A stretch of DNA of 64,000 bases, taken from NCBI RefSeq assembly GCF_006717045.1, contig NZ_VFPH01000002.1:372001-436000 (forward strand), given 5' to 3'. This document shows positions 17,480-27,270 of this stretch, piece by piece. The notes beneath the pieces were generated by a model. It had not been told where the DNA came from. It worked only from the letters and a program-made list of their open reading frames with translations, and made no database searches. This DNA is from Pseudonocardia cypriaca. Lineage in GTDB: Bacteria; Actinomycetota; Actinomycetes; Mycobacteriales; Pseudonocardiaceae. Within the stretch, counting starts at the first letter, position 1. Each line of letters begins with the position of its first letter. Both the position numbers and the translations under genes were made by a program.

Positions 17480-19438
17480 ATGAGCAACGACGTCCACTCC
17501 ATCCCGGTCGACACGGTGGTCACCCTGCTCGAGGCAGCTGCGGCCGATCGGGACGCCGACGACGCCGAGATCCGGGACCTCCTGGCGGGTCTGGATCTCC
17601 CGGCGGACGCGGCGGCGCGGGTCAGCGACGGCGTCCGCCAGCTGCGCGTCGGGTCCGAGCGGTGGCGGCGCCGCGGACAGGAGCTCTCCGCCCTGTTCTC
17701 GAGCGCCCGGGAGCTGGCGCAGCTCCGCGATGTCGACAAGCTGCTGGAGCGGCTCGTCGAGCGGGCCCACGACCTGGTGGGCACCGACGTGACCTATCTG
17801 TCCGAGTTCGACATGCGCACCCGTGAGCTGCGGGTGCGCACGACCCTCGGCACGGTCGCCCCGACGTTCCTCGGGCTGCGCGTACCTCCCGGCATGGGGC
17901 TCGCGAGCCTGGTGGTGCAGCGGCGGCAGCCCTGCTGGACCTCCAGCTACTCCGGCATGACGCAGGCCCCGCACGACGCCCACATCGACGCGACCGTGGC
18001 CGCCGAGGGCCTGGTCTCCCTCCTCGGCGTCCCCCTGCTCGCGGGCGAGGAGGTGATCGGCGTGCTGTTCGCCGCGAACCGCGTCGAGCACTCCTTCTCA
18101 CCGGAGGAGATCTCGCTGCTGTCGGCGTTCGCCGATCACGCCGCGATCGTCCTGCAGACCGCACGCCTGCTCGCCCGCACCCAGGACGCGGCCGAGGAGA
18201 CCCGCCGCGCCTACGGCCAGCTGGCCCGTCACGTCGAGGCCATGGAACGCGCCAGCGGCGTCCACTCCGACCTGACCACGCTGGTTCTCCAGGGCGGGGA
18301 CACCACCGCGGTCGCAGGCGCGCTCGGGAAGGCCCTGCGCTGCCGGGTCACCGTCCTCGACGCCGACCTCCACCCGACCGCATCGGCAGCAGGCCCGACC
18401 GCCGACGCCCCGGCTCCCGTGGGAAGCGGGCGCGACCGCGAGGACGGGCCCCGGAGGGACGAGATCCGGCGGGCCGTGGACGAGAGCCGTCGTAGCGGCC
18501 GGTGCGTGACCCTCGGCAGGCCCGGGCACGAGGTGGTCGTCGCGGTCGTCGCAGGCCAGACCTTCCTGGGCGCCCTCGTCCTCGAGCCGGGGACCGTCGA
18601 GTTCGGACCGGTCGAGCACCGCACCGCCGAACGGGCCGCTCAGATCACCGCCCTGCTCAGCCTCAAGCAGGAGGCGCTCATCGAGGCCGAGCAGCGGGTC
18701 CGCGGCGACCTGCTCGCCGACCTGTTGTCCGGGGATCCGCGACGGCGGGCAGGCGTCGCGCAGCGCGCGCAGTCCCGCGGCATCCGCACCGCCGAGCTCC
18801 GCACGCTCGTGGTCCTGTCGCTCCCGGCCGAGCACCGTCGCCTCGCGGCACGCGCGGCCGGACGCGCCGCCGGCGGCGGGCTGATCGGCGAGCACGCGGA
18901 CCAGGTCGTCGCGCTGACCTGCGAGTCCGACCCGGCCGCGGCGGCGACCCTGATCCACACGGCGGTGCGCCGGGCGATCGACCACCCGACGCTGGCAGTG
19001 GCCGCAGCGCTCGGCGACGTGCCCCGCGACGTGCGCGCACAGCTCGAGGCCGCCACGGCGTGCGCCCGGGTGCTGCCGGTACTCGGGATCACCGACTCGG
19101 CCGCGACCACCGACGAGTTCCTGCCATACACCGCGCTCTTCGGCCCCGGTGAGACGCGCGTCAGCACCTTCGTGCACAACCTCCTCGGCCCGCTCCTCGA
19201 GTGGGACGCCACCCGCGGCGGGAACCTGCTGACCACGCTCGCCGTATACCTGGACAGCCGCCTGAGCCCGGTCGCCGCCGGCCGCGCGCTGCACCTGCAC
19301 AAGAACACCGTGCTGCAGCGGCTGGAGCGCATCACCGAGCTGCTCGGGGACGACTGGCAGGAACCGGACCGGCTCTTCCGGATCAGCGTCGCTGTTCGGG
19401 TGGCGCGGCTCTCCGCCACCACGCTTCGCGACCTGTAG
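17480..19438 (+). CDS. GAF-domain transcriptional activator with PucR-type helix-turn-helix
   Basis: A 652-residue cytoplasmic regulator. A GAF sensor domain spans about residues 80-235 (RDVDKLLERLVERAHDLVG through HAAIVLQTARLL). A PucR/CdaR-type helix-turn-helix is at the C-terminus (about 590-635: YLDSRLSPVAAGRALHLHKNTVLQRL). Such proteins activate adjacent catabolic operons in response to a small molecule bound by the GAF domain. The divergent HyuA-like operon is the obvious target, and the mevalonate-degradation genes directly downstream on the same strand are a second candidate. Confidence 0.88.
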   Translation: MSNDVHSIPVDTVVTLLEAAAADRDADDAEIRDLLAGLDLPADAAARVSDGVRQLRVGSERWRRRGQELSALFSSARELAQLRDVDKLLERLVERAHDLVGTDVTYLSEFDMRTRELRVRTTLGTVAPTFLGLRVPPGMGLASLVVQRRQPCWTSSYSGMTQAPHDAHIDATVAAEGLVSLLGVPLLAGEEVIGVLFAANRVEHSFSPEEISLLSAFADHAAIVLQTARLLARTQDAAEETRRAYGQLARHVEAMERASGVHSDLTTLVLQGGDTTAVAGALGKALRCRVTVLDADLHPTASAAGPTADAPAPVGSGRDREDGPRRDEIRRAVDESRRSGRCVTLGRPGHEVVVAVVAGQTFLGALVLEPGTVEFGPVEHRTAERAAQITALLSLKQEALIEAEQRVRGDLLADLLSGDPRRRAGVAQRAQSRGIRTAELRTLVVLSLPAEHRRLAARAAGRAAGGGLIGEHADQVVALTCESDPAAAATLIHTAVRRAIDHPTLAVAAALGDVPRDVRAQLEAATACARVLPVLGITDSAATTDEFLPYTALFGPGETRVSTFVHNLLGPLLEWDATRGGNLLTTLAVYLDSRLSPVAAGRALHLHKNTVLQRLERITELLGDDWQEPDRLFRISVAVRVARLSATTLRDL

Positions 19439-19478
19439 TGGACCAGCAGCCCACGCCCGTAGCCACGTCTGTGGTCGG

Positions 19479-19484
19479 TTGACA
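19479..19484 (+). promoter_or_regulatory. TTGACA hexamer, possible -35 element for mvaA
   Basis: An exact TTGACA lies 72 bp before the HMG-CoA reductase start, in the 117-bp gap after the activator gene. No clean -10 hexamer occurs at 17-18 bp; TAGCGT at 19510-19515 is too far for a standard promoter. An activator-dependent promoter is possible. CCAC-N4-GTGG at 19463-19474 lies just upstream. Confidence 0.3.
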
Positions 19485-19555
19485 CATCCCCTCTCCCCCA
19501 AGTGCTCACTAGCGTTCCAACGCGGACGAGAAGCCACGCCGAGGTGGGAGAGGCG

Positions 19556-20833
19556 ATGACGCGCACCAGTCGCATTCAGGGTCTTCGGGACCTGTCCGTG
19601 GAGGCCCGTCGCAAGACCGTCGCGGAGTCGGCCGGGCTCGACGTGGAAGGGCTCGCCGCGTTCGCGCCGGAGCGTGGGATCGGGGTCGGGCTGGCCGATC
19701 ACATGATCGAGAACGTGGTCGGGGTGATGGGGCTGCCCCTGGGGGTCGCGACCAACTTCATCGTCGGCGGCCGCGAGGTGCTGGTGCCGATGGCCACCGA
19801 GGAGGCCTCGGTGGTGGCAGCGGCCTCGAACTCGGCGAAGGTCGCCCGGATCCACGGTGGCTTCTTCACCTCGTCGACCGCGCCGATCATGCAGGCCCAG
19901 GTGCAGATCATCGGGGTGCGCGATCCGGAGGCGGGACGGGCGCGGCTGCTCGAGGCCCGTCAGGAGCTCATCGACCTGGCCGACGCCCAGGACCCCAAGC
20001 TCGTGGAGTTCGGCGGCGGGGTGCGCGACATCGCCGTACGCGTGGTGGAGTCGCGCGCCGGCACCTACGTGGTGGCGCACCTGCAGGTCGACGTCCGGGA
20101 CGCGATGGGGGCGAACGCGGTCAACACGATGGCCGAGGCCGTCGCCGATCGGGCCGGGCAGATCGCAGGCGGGCGGACGCTGCTGCGGATCCTGACCAAC
20201 AAGGCGGATCTGCGGCTCTCCCGGGCCCGTGCGATCTTCGACAAGGAGGCACTGGGTGGGGACGCCGTCGTCGACGACATCGTGCACGCCGCGGCACTGG
20301 CCGAGGCCGACCCGTACCGGGCGGCCACGCACAACAAGGGGATCATGAACGGGATCACCGCGGTCGTGCTGGCCACCGGCAACGACACCCGCGCGGTCGA
20401 GGCAGGCGCCCACTCCCACGCGATCTCCCCGGCGGGGCGGTACACCTCGATGTCGCGGTTCGAGAAGGACGCGGACGGCAACGTCGTCGGAACCCTGGAG
20501 CTACCGATGCCGGTCGGCCTCGTCGGCGGCGCCACCAAGGTGCACCCGGTGGCGCAGGCCGCGATCGAGCTGCTCGGCGTGCGCACGGCCGCCGAGCTCG
20601 CCGAGATCATCATCGCGGTCGGGCTCGCCCAGAACTTCGGCGCGGTGCGGGCTCTGGCCACCGAGGGCATCCAGCGCGGGCACATGTCCCTGCACGCCCG
20701 CAACATCGCCTCCACCGTCGGCGCCACCGCCGACGAAGTGCCCGCCGTCGTCGCCCGGCTCATCGCCGACAAGGCGGTCCGCGCCGACCACGCCGAACGC
20801 GTCCTCGCCGAGCTCCGCGCCGAGAACACGTGA
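19556..20833 (+). CDS. mvaA: Hydroxymethylglutaryl-CoA reductase, class II (degradative)
   Basis: A 425-residue enzyme that should oxidise mevalonate with CoA and NAD+ to HMG-CoA (EC 1.1.1.88) in mevalonate catabolism. The class II catalytic set is intact: E52 in MIENVVG, K261 in THNKGIMNG, D277 in TGNDTRA and H380 in MSLHARN. The ATG at 19556 follows GGGAGAGG. The gene overlaps the HMG-CoA lyase gene by 4 bp (GTGA), the same pairing as mvaA-mvaB of Pseudomonas mevalonii. No mevalonate kinase or other biosynthetic mevalonate-pathway gene is in the window, which favours a catabolic role. Confidence 0.95.
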   Translation: MTRTSRIQGLRDLSVEARRKTVAESAGLDVEGLAAFAPERGIGVGLADHMIENVVGVMGLPLGVATNFIVGGREVLVPMATEEASVVAAASNSAKVARIHGGFFTSSTAPIMQAQVQIIGVRDPEAGRARLLEARQELIDLADAQDPKLVEFGGGVRDIAVRVVESRAGTYVVAHLQVDVRDAMGANAVNTMAEAVADRAGQIAGGRTLLRILTNKADLRLSRARAIFDKEALGGDAVVDDIVHAAALAEADPYRAATHNKGIMNGITAVVLATGNDTRAVEAGAHSHAISPAGRYTSMSRFEKDADGNVVGTLELPMPVGLVGGATKVHPVAQAAIELLGVRTAAELAEIIIAVGLAQNFGAVRALATEGIQRGHMSLHARNIASTVGATADEVPAVVARLIADKAVRADHAERVLAELRAENT

Positions 20834-21759
20834 ACCACTACGGGGTCGAACCGCTGCCCGGCCTACCCAGCAGCGTCACCATCTGCGAGGTCGGCCCTCG
20901 CGACGGGCTGCAGAACGAGGCCGACATCGTGCCGACCGAGGTCAAGGTCGAGCTCATCGAACGCCTGGTGGCGGCCGGGCACACCGTCGTCGAGACCACC
21001 AGCCTCGTCCACCCGAAGTGGGTGCCGCAGCTCGCCGACGCGGAGGACGTACTGCGCCGGCTCGATCGCAAGCCCGGGATCCGCTACCCGGTGCTGGTCC
21101 CCAACCGACGCGGGCTGGAACGCGCCGTCGACCTCGGTGTCACCGACATCGCCGTCTTCGGCTCGGCCACGGAGAGCTTCGCCAAGGCCAACCTCAACCG
21201 CACGATCGCCGACTCGCTGGAGATGTTCGCGCCCGTCGTCGCCCGTGCCCGGGAAGCCGGTCTGCGCGTCCGCGGATACCTCTCCATGTGTTGGGGCGAC
21301 CCGTGGGAGGGCCACGTCCCCATCCCCCAGGTCGTCTCCGTGGCATCCCGGCTCATCGGGCTGGGCTGCACGGAGCTGAGCCTCGGCGACACCATCGGGG
21401 TAGCCACCCCGGGCCGCGTCAACGCCCTGCTCGACGCGATCCTGGCGACCGGCGTCCCGATCGACCGCATCGCCGTGCACTTCCACGACACCTACGGCCA
21501 GGCCCTGTCCAACACCCTCGTCGCGCTCCGGCGCGGTGTCACCACCGTCGACGCCTCCGCCGGCGGTCTCGGCGGCTGCCCGTACGCGAGGTCGGCCACC
21601 GGGAACCTGGCCACCGAGGACCTGATCTGGCAGCTCGACGGCCTCGGCATCCGCACCGGGGTCGACCTGGACCAGCTCGCCGAGACCAGCACCTGGCTGG
21701 CAGCCCGGCTCGGCCGCCCGAGCCCGGCGCGCACCGTGCGCGCCATGGCCAGGACCTAA
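20830..21759 (+). CDS. mvaB: Hydroxymethylglutaryl-CoA lyase
   Basis: A 309-residue TIM-barrel lyase that splits HMG-CoA into acetyl-CoA and acetoacetate. The N-terminal CEVGPRDGLQNE motif (barrel residues including the catalytic arginine), HFHDTYGQALSN with the metal-binding histidines, and the family signature GGLGGCPYA with the catalytic cysteine are all present. The GTG start overlaps the mvaA stop. The product acetoacetate would need activation by a CoA-transferase or synthetase; the class III CoA-transferases in this window are not the usual acetoacetate enzymes. Confidence 0.95.
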   Translation: MNHYGVEPLPGLPSSVTICEVGPRDGLQNEADIVPTEVKVELIERLVAAGHTVVETTSLVHPKWVPQLADAEDVLRRLDRKPGIRYPVLVPNRRGLERAVDLGVTDIAVFGSATESFAKANLNRTIADSLEMFAPVVARAREAGLRVRGYLSMCWGDPWEGHVPIPQVVSVASRLIGLGCTELSLGDTIGVATPGRVNALLDAILATGVPIDRIAVHFHDTYGQALSNTLVALRRGVTTVDASAGGLGGCPYARSATGNLATEDLIWQLDGLGIRTGVDLDQLAETSTWLAARLGRPSPARTVRAMART

Positions 21760-21795
21760 CCCATGGTCAGCCGACCCCGGCCAGGAGGATCGACG

Positions 21796-23103
21796 ATGTC
21801 CAACCCCCAGTCACCTGCGGATGTCCGTCGACGGCGGGCCGTTGCGGGCGCGTTCGTCGGGACCGCGATCGAGTGGTACGACTTCTTCATCTTCGGCACC
21901 GCCGCCGCGCTCGTGTTCGGCCGCGTCTTCTACCCCGACGCATCGCCGGCGACGGCCGTCCTCGCCAGCTTCGCGACCTTCTGGGTCGGCTTCCTCGCAC
22001 GTCCGATCGGCGGTGTGCTCTTCGGTCACCTGGGAGACCGGTTCGGCCGCAAGAACGTGCTCGTCACGACGCTGTTCCTCATGGGGACGGCGACGACGCT
22101 CATCGGCCTGCTGCCGACGCACGCGCAGGTCGGGGCGCTGGCCCCGGCACTGCTCGTCCTCCTGCGCGCCGCGCAGGGACTCGCGGTCGGCGGTGAGTGG
22201 GCCGGAGCCACGCTCATGGCCACCGAGAACGCGCAGCAGAGCAGGCGCACGATGGCCGGAACCTGGGTACAGCAGGGCTCACCGGCCGGGTCGATCCTGG
22301 CGACCCTCATGTTCCTGATCGTCGGCAGGTTGCCGGACGAGCAGTTCACGACGTGGGGATGGCGCATCCCGTTCCTGTTCTCCGCGGTGCTCGTGGTCGT
22401 CGGCCTCGTCATCCGGTCGAAGGTCGAGGAGTCGCAGGACTTCCTCGACGCCAAGGCGCACCACGACGTCGTGCGGGTGCCCGTCGCCGCCGTCTTCCGC
22501 ACCGCACCCCTGATCGTCTTCTGCGGGGTGGCGGCGAGCACCCTCGGCATCGCCGCTGCGTTCTTCCAGAACACCTTCCTCGTGTCGTGGTGGACGAACG
22601 AGCTCGGACAGTCCCGTGCGGCCATCCTCAACCTCGGCTTCGCCATCGCCGTGTGGCAGTTCGTCTGGCAGCCGATCGCCGCCGTGATCGCGGGCCGCAT
22701 CGGCCGCGACCGCGTCATGGTGCTCGGCGTCGTCCTGTCGATCGCCGTCACGGTCCCGTACTTCCTCGCCATCCTCAGCGGCGACATCTGGCTCGTCGGC
22801 CTGGCCCAGTTCGTCCTCATCGTGGGCGCGGCCGGTTACTACGCGATGCTCGCCGGCTTCCTGGCGGAGGCCTTCCCCGCGAACGTGCGGTACACGGGCG
22901 TGGCGCTCGCCAACGGACTCTGCGCGATGATCATCGGTGGCTCGACGCCGCTCATCGCGCAGTCGATCCTCGGCGTGGCCGGCCCATGGGGTGTCGCAGC
23001 CTTCTTCGTGCTGCTCTCGGTGCTGACACTCGTCGGCATCATCGGAATGCGCACGGTCCAGCGCCGTTCCCGGGCGGTCGGTACCGCCGAGGTGAGCGCG
23101 TGA
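21796..23103 (+). CDS. MFS transporter, metabolite:H+ symporter (MHS) family
   Basis: A 435-residue protein with 12 predicted membrane helices. The MHS signature is clear: AIEWYDFFIFGTAAAL near residue 20, the loop GHLGDRFGRKN near 75 and AQGLAVGGEWAGA in helix 4. This family (ShiA, KgtP, ProP relatives) imports small organic acids with protons. Its place directly after mvaA-mvaB, 36 bp away with an AGGAGG ribosome-binding site, makes mevalonate or a related acid a reasonable candidate substrate. The amidohydrolase downstream overlaps its stop. Confidence 0.9.
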   Translation: MSNPQSPADVRRRRAVAGAFVGTAIEWYDFFIFGTAAALVFGRVFYPDASPATAVLASFATFWVGFLARPIGGVLFGHLGDRFGRKNVLVTTLFLMGTATTLIGLLPTHAQVGALAPALLVLLRAAQGLAVGGEWAGATLMATENAQQSRRTMAGTWVQQGSPAGSILATLMFLIVGRLPDEQFTTWGWRIPFLFSAVLVVVGLVIRSKVEESQDFLDAKAHHDVVRVPVAAVFRTAPLIVFCGVAASTLGIAAAFFQNTFLVSWWTNELGQSRAAILNLGFAIAVWQFVWQPIAAVIAGRIGRDRVMVLGVVLSIAVTVPYFLAILSGDIWLVGLAQFVLIVGAAGYYAMLAGFLAEAFPANVRYTGVALANGLCAMIIGGSTPLIAQSILGVAGPWGVAAFFVLLSVLTLVGIIGMRTVQRRSRAVGTAEVSA

Positions 23104-24719
23104 AGGTCGACGCCCTCTTCGAGAACGGCCGGATCTGGACGGGCGACGCGACCCACCCCGAAGCGACGACCGTCGCCGTCCACCACGGCAGGATCGTCGC
23201 GGTCGACGACACCGACGGCCTCCGGGCGAGCCGGGCGCACGACCTCGGCGGGGCGCGGGTCGTCCCCGGTCTGCACGACGCGCACCACCACCTGGGACTG
23301 ACCGGCAACCGGCTCGCGAACGTCGACGTGCGGCCGAGCAGGGTCGCGAGCCTCGCCGACCTGTACGACGCGCTGGCCGCGCGCGCCGCCGAGCTACCGC
23401 GGGGCGCATGGGTCAAGGCGAGCGGCTACGACCAGAACTTCCTCGGCGGCGCGCACCCGACGGCCGACGCGATCGACCGTGCCGTCGACGGGCGACCGTG
23501 CGTCGTCGAGCACGTCTCCGGTCACATGGTCGTCGCCAGCACCAGGGCCTTCGAGCTCGCCGGCTACCCGGACCGCGCCGGCTACCCGGACATCCCCGGC
23601 GGCCGGGTCTTCCGCGGCGCCGACGGGCGGCCCGAGGGGCTGCTGCAGGAGACCGCGATGCACCCGGTGCGCAACGCCGCCGCCGTGGTGACCGACGAGG
23701 AGATCGCGCACTCCCTCGGGCTCGCGAGCGAGCAGGCCCTCTCCTACGGGCTCACCAGCATCACCGAGCCCGGGGTCGTCGTCGACGGCAGCATCGGGCG
23801 TGGCGGCGCCGCCATGCACCACTACCTCACCGCCGTCTCCGACGGCACGATCGGGCCGCGGATGACCGTGATGCCGTGGCACAACGCGCTGCACCCGCTG
23901 GCGGACGGACCCGACGGCTGGCAGACCCTCGACTGGGGCATCCGCACCGGCCTCGGTGACGACCGCCTGCGCATCGGCCCCGTGAAGATCGTCTCCGACG
24001 GCTCGCTCATCGGCCGCTCGGCGGCGGTCCACGAGTGCTACTGCGGCGAGCCGGACAACCTGGGCGTCCTGCAGCTCGGCCCGGAGGAGCTGCACACCGC
24101 CCTCGTCACGTACCACCTGGCGGGCTGGACGGTCGCCACGCACGCGATCGGCGACCGGGCGATCGACCACGTCCTCGACGCGATCGCCGAGGCCCAGCGC
24201 CGCCACCCGCGCGAGGTGCGCCACCGCATCGAGCACTTCGCGATCGCCTCCGACGAGCAGGTGCGCCGGTGTGCCGACCTGGGCGTCATCCCCGTCCCGC
24301 AGGGGGCGTTCATCTCCGACTTCGGCGACGGCATCCTCGAGGCGATCGGCCCGGAGCGCTCGGCGGGCACCTACCGCATGCGCTCCCTGCTCGACGCCGG
24401 CATGGTCGTCCCCGGGTCCACCGACTCCCCCGTTTCCGACGCGAACCCGCTCGTCTCGATCCACGATCTCGTCAACCGGGTCACCAGCGGAGGGCAGGAC
24501 TTCGCGCCCGCCGAGCGCGTGAGCGCGGCGGAGGCGCTCACCGCCTACACCTACGGCTCGGCGTTCGCGGTCGGGCGGGAGGCCGACCTCGGCCGGATCA
24601 CCCCCGGCCGGCTCGCGGACTTCGTCGCGCTGAGTGACGACATCCTCGAAGTCGACCCGGCCGGGATCAAGGACCTGCACGTCACGACGACGGTGATCGG
24701 CGGCGAGGTCGTCTTCTGA
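23100..24719 (+). CDS. Amidohydrolase, YtcJ/Amidohydro_3 family
   Basis: A 539-residue metal-dependent amidohydrolase. The N-terminal metal site is HDAHHHLG near residue 61, and FGDG/PGSTDSPVSDANPL near 440 supplies the late aspartate. HAIGDRAIDHVLDAI and RIEHFAIAS carry further histidines. Characterised relatives cleave N-formyl or amide bonds; the substrate here is unknown. The GTG start overlaps the transporter stop by 4 bp, so import and hydrolysis may be linked. Confidence 0.88.
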   Translation: MKVDALFENGRIWTGDATHPEATTVAVHHGRIVAVDDTDGLRASRAHDLGGARVVPGLHDAHHHLGLTGNRLANVDVRPSRVASLADLYDALAARAAELPRGAWVKASGYDQNFLGGAHPTADAIDRAVDGRPCVVEHVSGHMVVASTRAFELAGYPDRAGYPDIPGGRVFRGADGRPEGLLQETAMHPVRNAAAVVTDEEIAHSLGLASEQALSYGLTSITEPGVVVDGSIGRGGAAMHHYLTAVSDGTIGPRMTVMPWHNALHPLADGPDGWQTLDWGIRTGLGDDRLRIGPVKIVSDGSLIGRSAAVHECYCGEPDNLGVLQLGPEELHTALVTYHLAGWTVATHAIGDRAIDHVLDAIAEAQRRHPREVRHRIEHFAIASDEQVRRCADLGVIPVPQGAFISDFGDGILEAIGPERSAGTYRMRSLLDAGMVVPGSTDSPVSDANPLVSIHDLVNRVTSGGQDFAPAERVSAAEALTAYTYGSAFAVGREADLGRITPGRLADFVALSDDILEVDPAGIKDLHVTTTVIGGEVVF

Positions 24720-24783
24720 CGGGTCGGCGTGGCTCTCCGCATCGGCTGAGGTCGGGCCCGCGCGTCCTGTCAGACTCGGCCGC

Positions 24784-25818
24784 GTGGACCTGCGTCAGCT
24801 CGAGTACTTCCTCGCCGTCGTCGAGCACGGCGGGGTGCACCGGGCAGCGGCAGCACTGCGGGTCGCGCAGCCGTCGCTGAGCCAGTCCTTGCGCCGGCTC
24901 GAGAAGGACCTGCAGACCGATCTCTTCCACCGCGTCGGGCGCGGACTGGTGCTGGCGCCCGCCGGCGAGGCGCTGGTCGGGCCGGCCCGCCAGATGCTGC
25001 GCACCGTCGGCTCCGCCTACGACGCGGTGCGCGAGGTCCGCGACCTCGAGGCCGGGCGGATCGACGTCGCCTCCCTCGCCGACCTCTCTGCCGACCCGGC
25101 CGCGATCTGGGTCGCCCAGTTCCGGGTCGCCAACCCGCGGGTGAGCGCGCGCATCGAGGAACGAGGAGAGGTCTCGCAGGTCGCCGAGCTGGTGGCCTCC
25201 GGCGAGTGCGAGGTCGGGGTCAGCGTGCTGCCCCATCCCCGGGACGGGCTCGTGCACGAACGGCTGCTCACCCAGCACTTCGTGCTCGTCGCCCCACCCG
25301 GGACCGACGAGGGGTTCCCCGGCACCGTCCGGCTGGCGGACCTCGACGGTGTCCCCCTGGTGCTGGGCGAGCGGCACGCCACCACCCGCGAGTGGATCGA
25401 GGGGACGTTGCGGGCCGCCGACGTCGAGCCGCTGGTCTCGGTCGAGGTGCCGCAGCGGGGCTCGGTCCTGCCGATGGTCCTCAACGGTGGTGGCGCGGCG
25501 ATCGTGCCGCTGCGCCTGGCGCTGGACGCGCACCTGCGCGACGCGGTGGTCCGGGAGCTCGACCCGCCACTGCGACGCGACATCGGGGTCGTCTACCGGT
25601 CGGGCCGCATGGCCGCGGCGACGGCGGCGTTCCTGGAGTTCACCCGGGACCGGGTGCGGTCATGGGAGCGTGCGATCGAGCAGCGGATGGCGGCCGGGCT
25701 CGGGCGGGTGCAGGCCGCCGCGGACACCGACCTCGCCGTCCGCCGACGGCAACGCGCCGAGTTCGCCGAACGCTCCCCCGTGGCGCGGATCCCCGACCGA
25801 TCGCCCACCGACCGATAG
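24784..25818 (+). CDS. LysR-family transcriptional regulator
   Basis: A 344-residue LysR protein with an N-terminal winged helix-turn-helix (LRQLEYFLAVVEHGGVHRAAAAL, then AQPSLSQSLRRLE, residues about 2-60) and a periplasmic-binding-protein-like effector domain (about 90-295). The 40-residue C-terminal tail is basic and probably disordered. It lies in line between the amidohydrolase and a second transporter rather than divergent from a target, so it may belong to the operon it controls. Confidence 0.9.
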   Translation: MDLRQLEYFLAVVEHGGVHRAAAALRVAQPSLSQSLRRLEKDLQTDLFHRVGRGLVLAPAGEALVGPARQMLRTVGSAYDAVREVRDLEAGRIDVASLADLSADPAAIWVAQFRVANPRVSARIEERGEVSQVAELVASGECEVGVSVLPHPRDGLVHERLLTQHFVLVAPPGTDEGFPGTVRLADLDGVPLVLGERHATTREWIEGTLRAADVEPLVSVEVPQRGSVLPMVLNGGGAAIVPLRLALDAHLRDAVVRELDPPLRRDIGVVYRSGRMAAATAAFLEFTRDRVRSWERAIEQRMAAGLGRVQAAADTDLAVRRRQRAEFAERSPVARIPDRSPTDR

Positions 25819-25908
25819 GCAGGAGCAATCAGTTTGCGTGGTTTCACGTCTTTGACGCTGTCGATCCGGACGCATTGACTGGTGCCCGGACCGATCGCGG
25901 GAGACACC

Positions 25909-27270
25909 ATGGCAGAGACGCCACGAACCGAGCCTCCGACGGCGGGGACGACGCCGGCCGGAGCCGCAGGCCTGCGACGGGGCGCGTGGACGGCCACCTT
26001 CCTCGCCTTCGCCTTCATGCTCCTGAACTTCGCCGACAAGGCCGCGCTCGGGTTCGCCGGCAGCGCGCTCATGCGGGACCTGGGCATCACCCCGGCCGAG
26101 TTCGGGGTCCTGCAGAGCTCGTTCTTCTGGCTGTTCGCCGTCGGGGCCCTCGTCGTCGGCGCGCTGAGCACCAGGATCTCGGTCCGCGTGCTGCTGCCCA
26201 CCCTGATGGGCATCTGGATCCTGACGATGGTCCCCCTGCTGTTCCCGGTCGGCTTCGGCCTGTTGCTGGTGTGCCGCGTGGTCCTCGGGTTCGCCGAGGG
26301 ACCCGCGTACGCGCTGGCGACGCACGTCGTGCACTCCTGGTTCCCGCCCGAGAAGCGCGCCCTGCCCGCCGGCGTGATCAGCGCGGGGAGCTCGGTCGGC
26401 CCGCTGATCGCGGCACCGGTGCTGACGCTGGTCATCGCCACCTGGGACTGGCACGCGGCGTTCCTGGTGCTGATCGTCGCGGGCCTGGTCTGGCTGGTCA
26501 CCTGGTTCCTGCTGAGCCGGCCCTCGCCCGAGGAGGCGGCGACGCGCGCACCGGGGACCGACGGGACCCGGCGCGGGCACACCGGAACGGACTGGCGGCT
26601 GCTGGTCCGCCAGCTGCGCACGCCGACGATCCTGGGTGTCGCGCTGCTGGCGTTCGTCGGCTACTGGACCACCACGCTGCGGGTGTCCTGGTTGCCGCTC
26701 TACCTCGAGCAGGGACTCGGCTACGACGCCCTCGCCGCCGGGCGGCTGGTGACGGCGCCCTACGCGGTGGCGGCGGTCGCCGCCGTCGGCGCCGGGTACC
26801 TGTCCAACCGGATGATCGCCCGCGGGGTGTCCCGGCGCTGGGCTCGCGGCGGGTTGTCCGTGGCCTTCGTGGTCGCGGGCGGCGTGAGCATGTACCTGTT
26901 CACCGCGGTACCCCCGGGCGCGGTGCAGGTGGTCATGGTCGCCCTCGCGTTCTCGCTGAACTCGGCCGCGTACGGGGTGGCGCTGACGATCGTCTCGGAC
27001 CTCGTCCCGCCCGGCCACCGGGGTGCCGTCCTGGGCTGTCTTGTCGCCTTCTACAGCATGGCGGGGGTCATCGCGCCCCTCGTACTCGGCTTCTCGATCG
27101 GTGACGGTGCCGACGTGAGCACCGGCTACGGGCACGGCTTCGCGATCAGCGCGGTGGTCATCGTCGTCGGCAGCCTGCTGTCGCTGGTCCTCATCAACCC
27201 CGAGCGCGACCTCGGCCGGCTCGACGAGCACGGGCACGGGGAGGTGGCGCCGGCGTGGAGCGGCCGCTGA
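25909..27270 (+). CDS. MFS transporter (anion:cation symporter-like)
   Basis: A 453-residue 12-helix transporter with FADKAALGFAGSALMRDLG near the first helix and VLGFAEGPAYALATHVVHSWFPPEKR in helix 4, the arrangement of ACS-family organic-acid importers. The ATG at 25909 follows GGGAGACACC. Its 3' end overlaps the following CoA-transferase gene by 16 bp, so its substrate is probably the acid activated by that CoA-transferase. Confidence 0.88.
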   Translation: MAETPRTEPPTAGTTPAGAAGLRRGAWTATFLAFAFMLLNFADKAALGFAGSALMRDLGITPAEFGVLQSSFFWLFAVGALVVGALSTRISVRVLLPTLMGIWILTMVPLLFPVGFGLLLVCRVVLGFAEGPAYALATHVVHSWFPPEKRALPAGVISAGSSVGPLIAAPVLTLVIATWDWHAAFLVLIVAGLVWLVTWFLLSRPSPEEAATRAPGTDGTRRGHTGTDWRLLVRQLRTPTILGVALLAFVGYWTTTLRVSWLPLYLEQGLGYDALAAGRLVTAPYAVAAVAAVGAGYLSNRMIARGVSRRWARGGLSVAFVVAGGVSMYLFTAVPPGAVQVVMVALAFSLNSAAYGVALTIVSDLVPPGHRGAVLGCLVAFYSMAGVIAPLVLGFSIGDGADVSTGYGHGFAISAVVIVVGSLLSLVLINPERDLGRLDEHGHGEVAPAWSGR

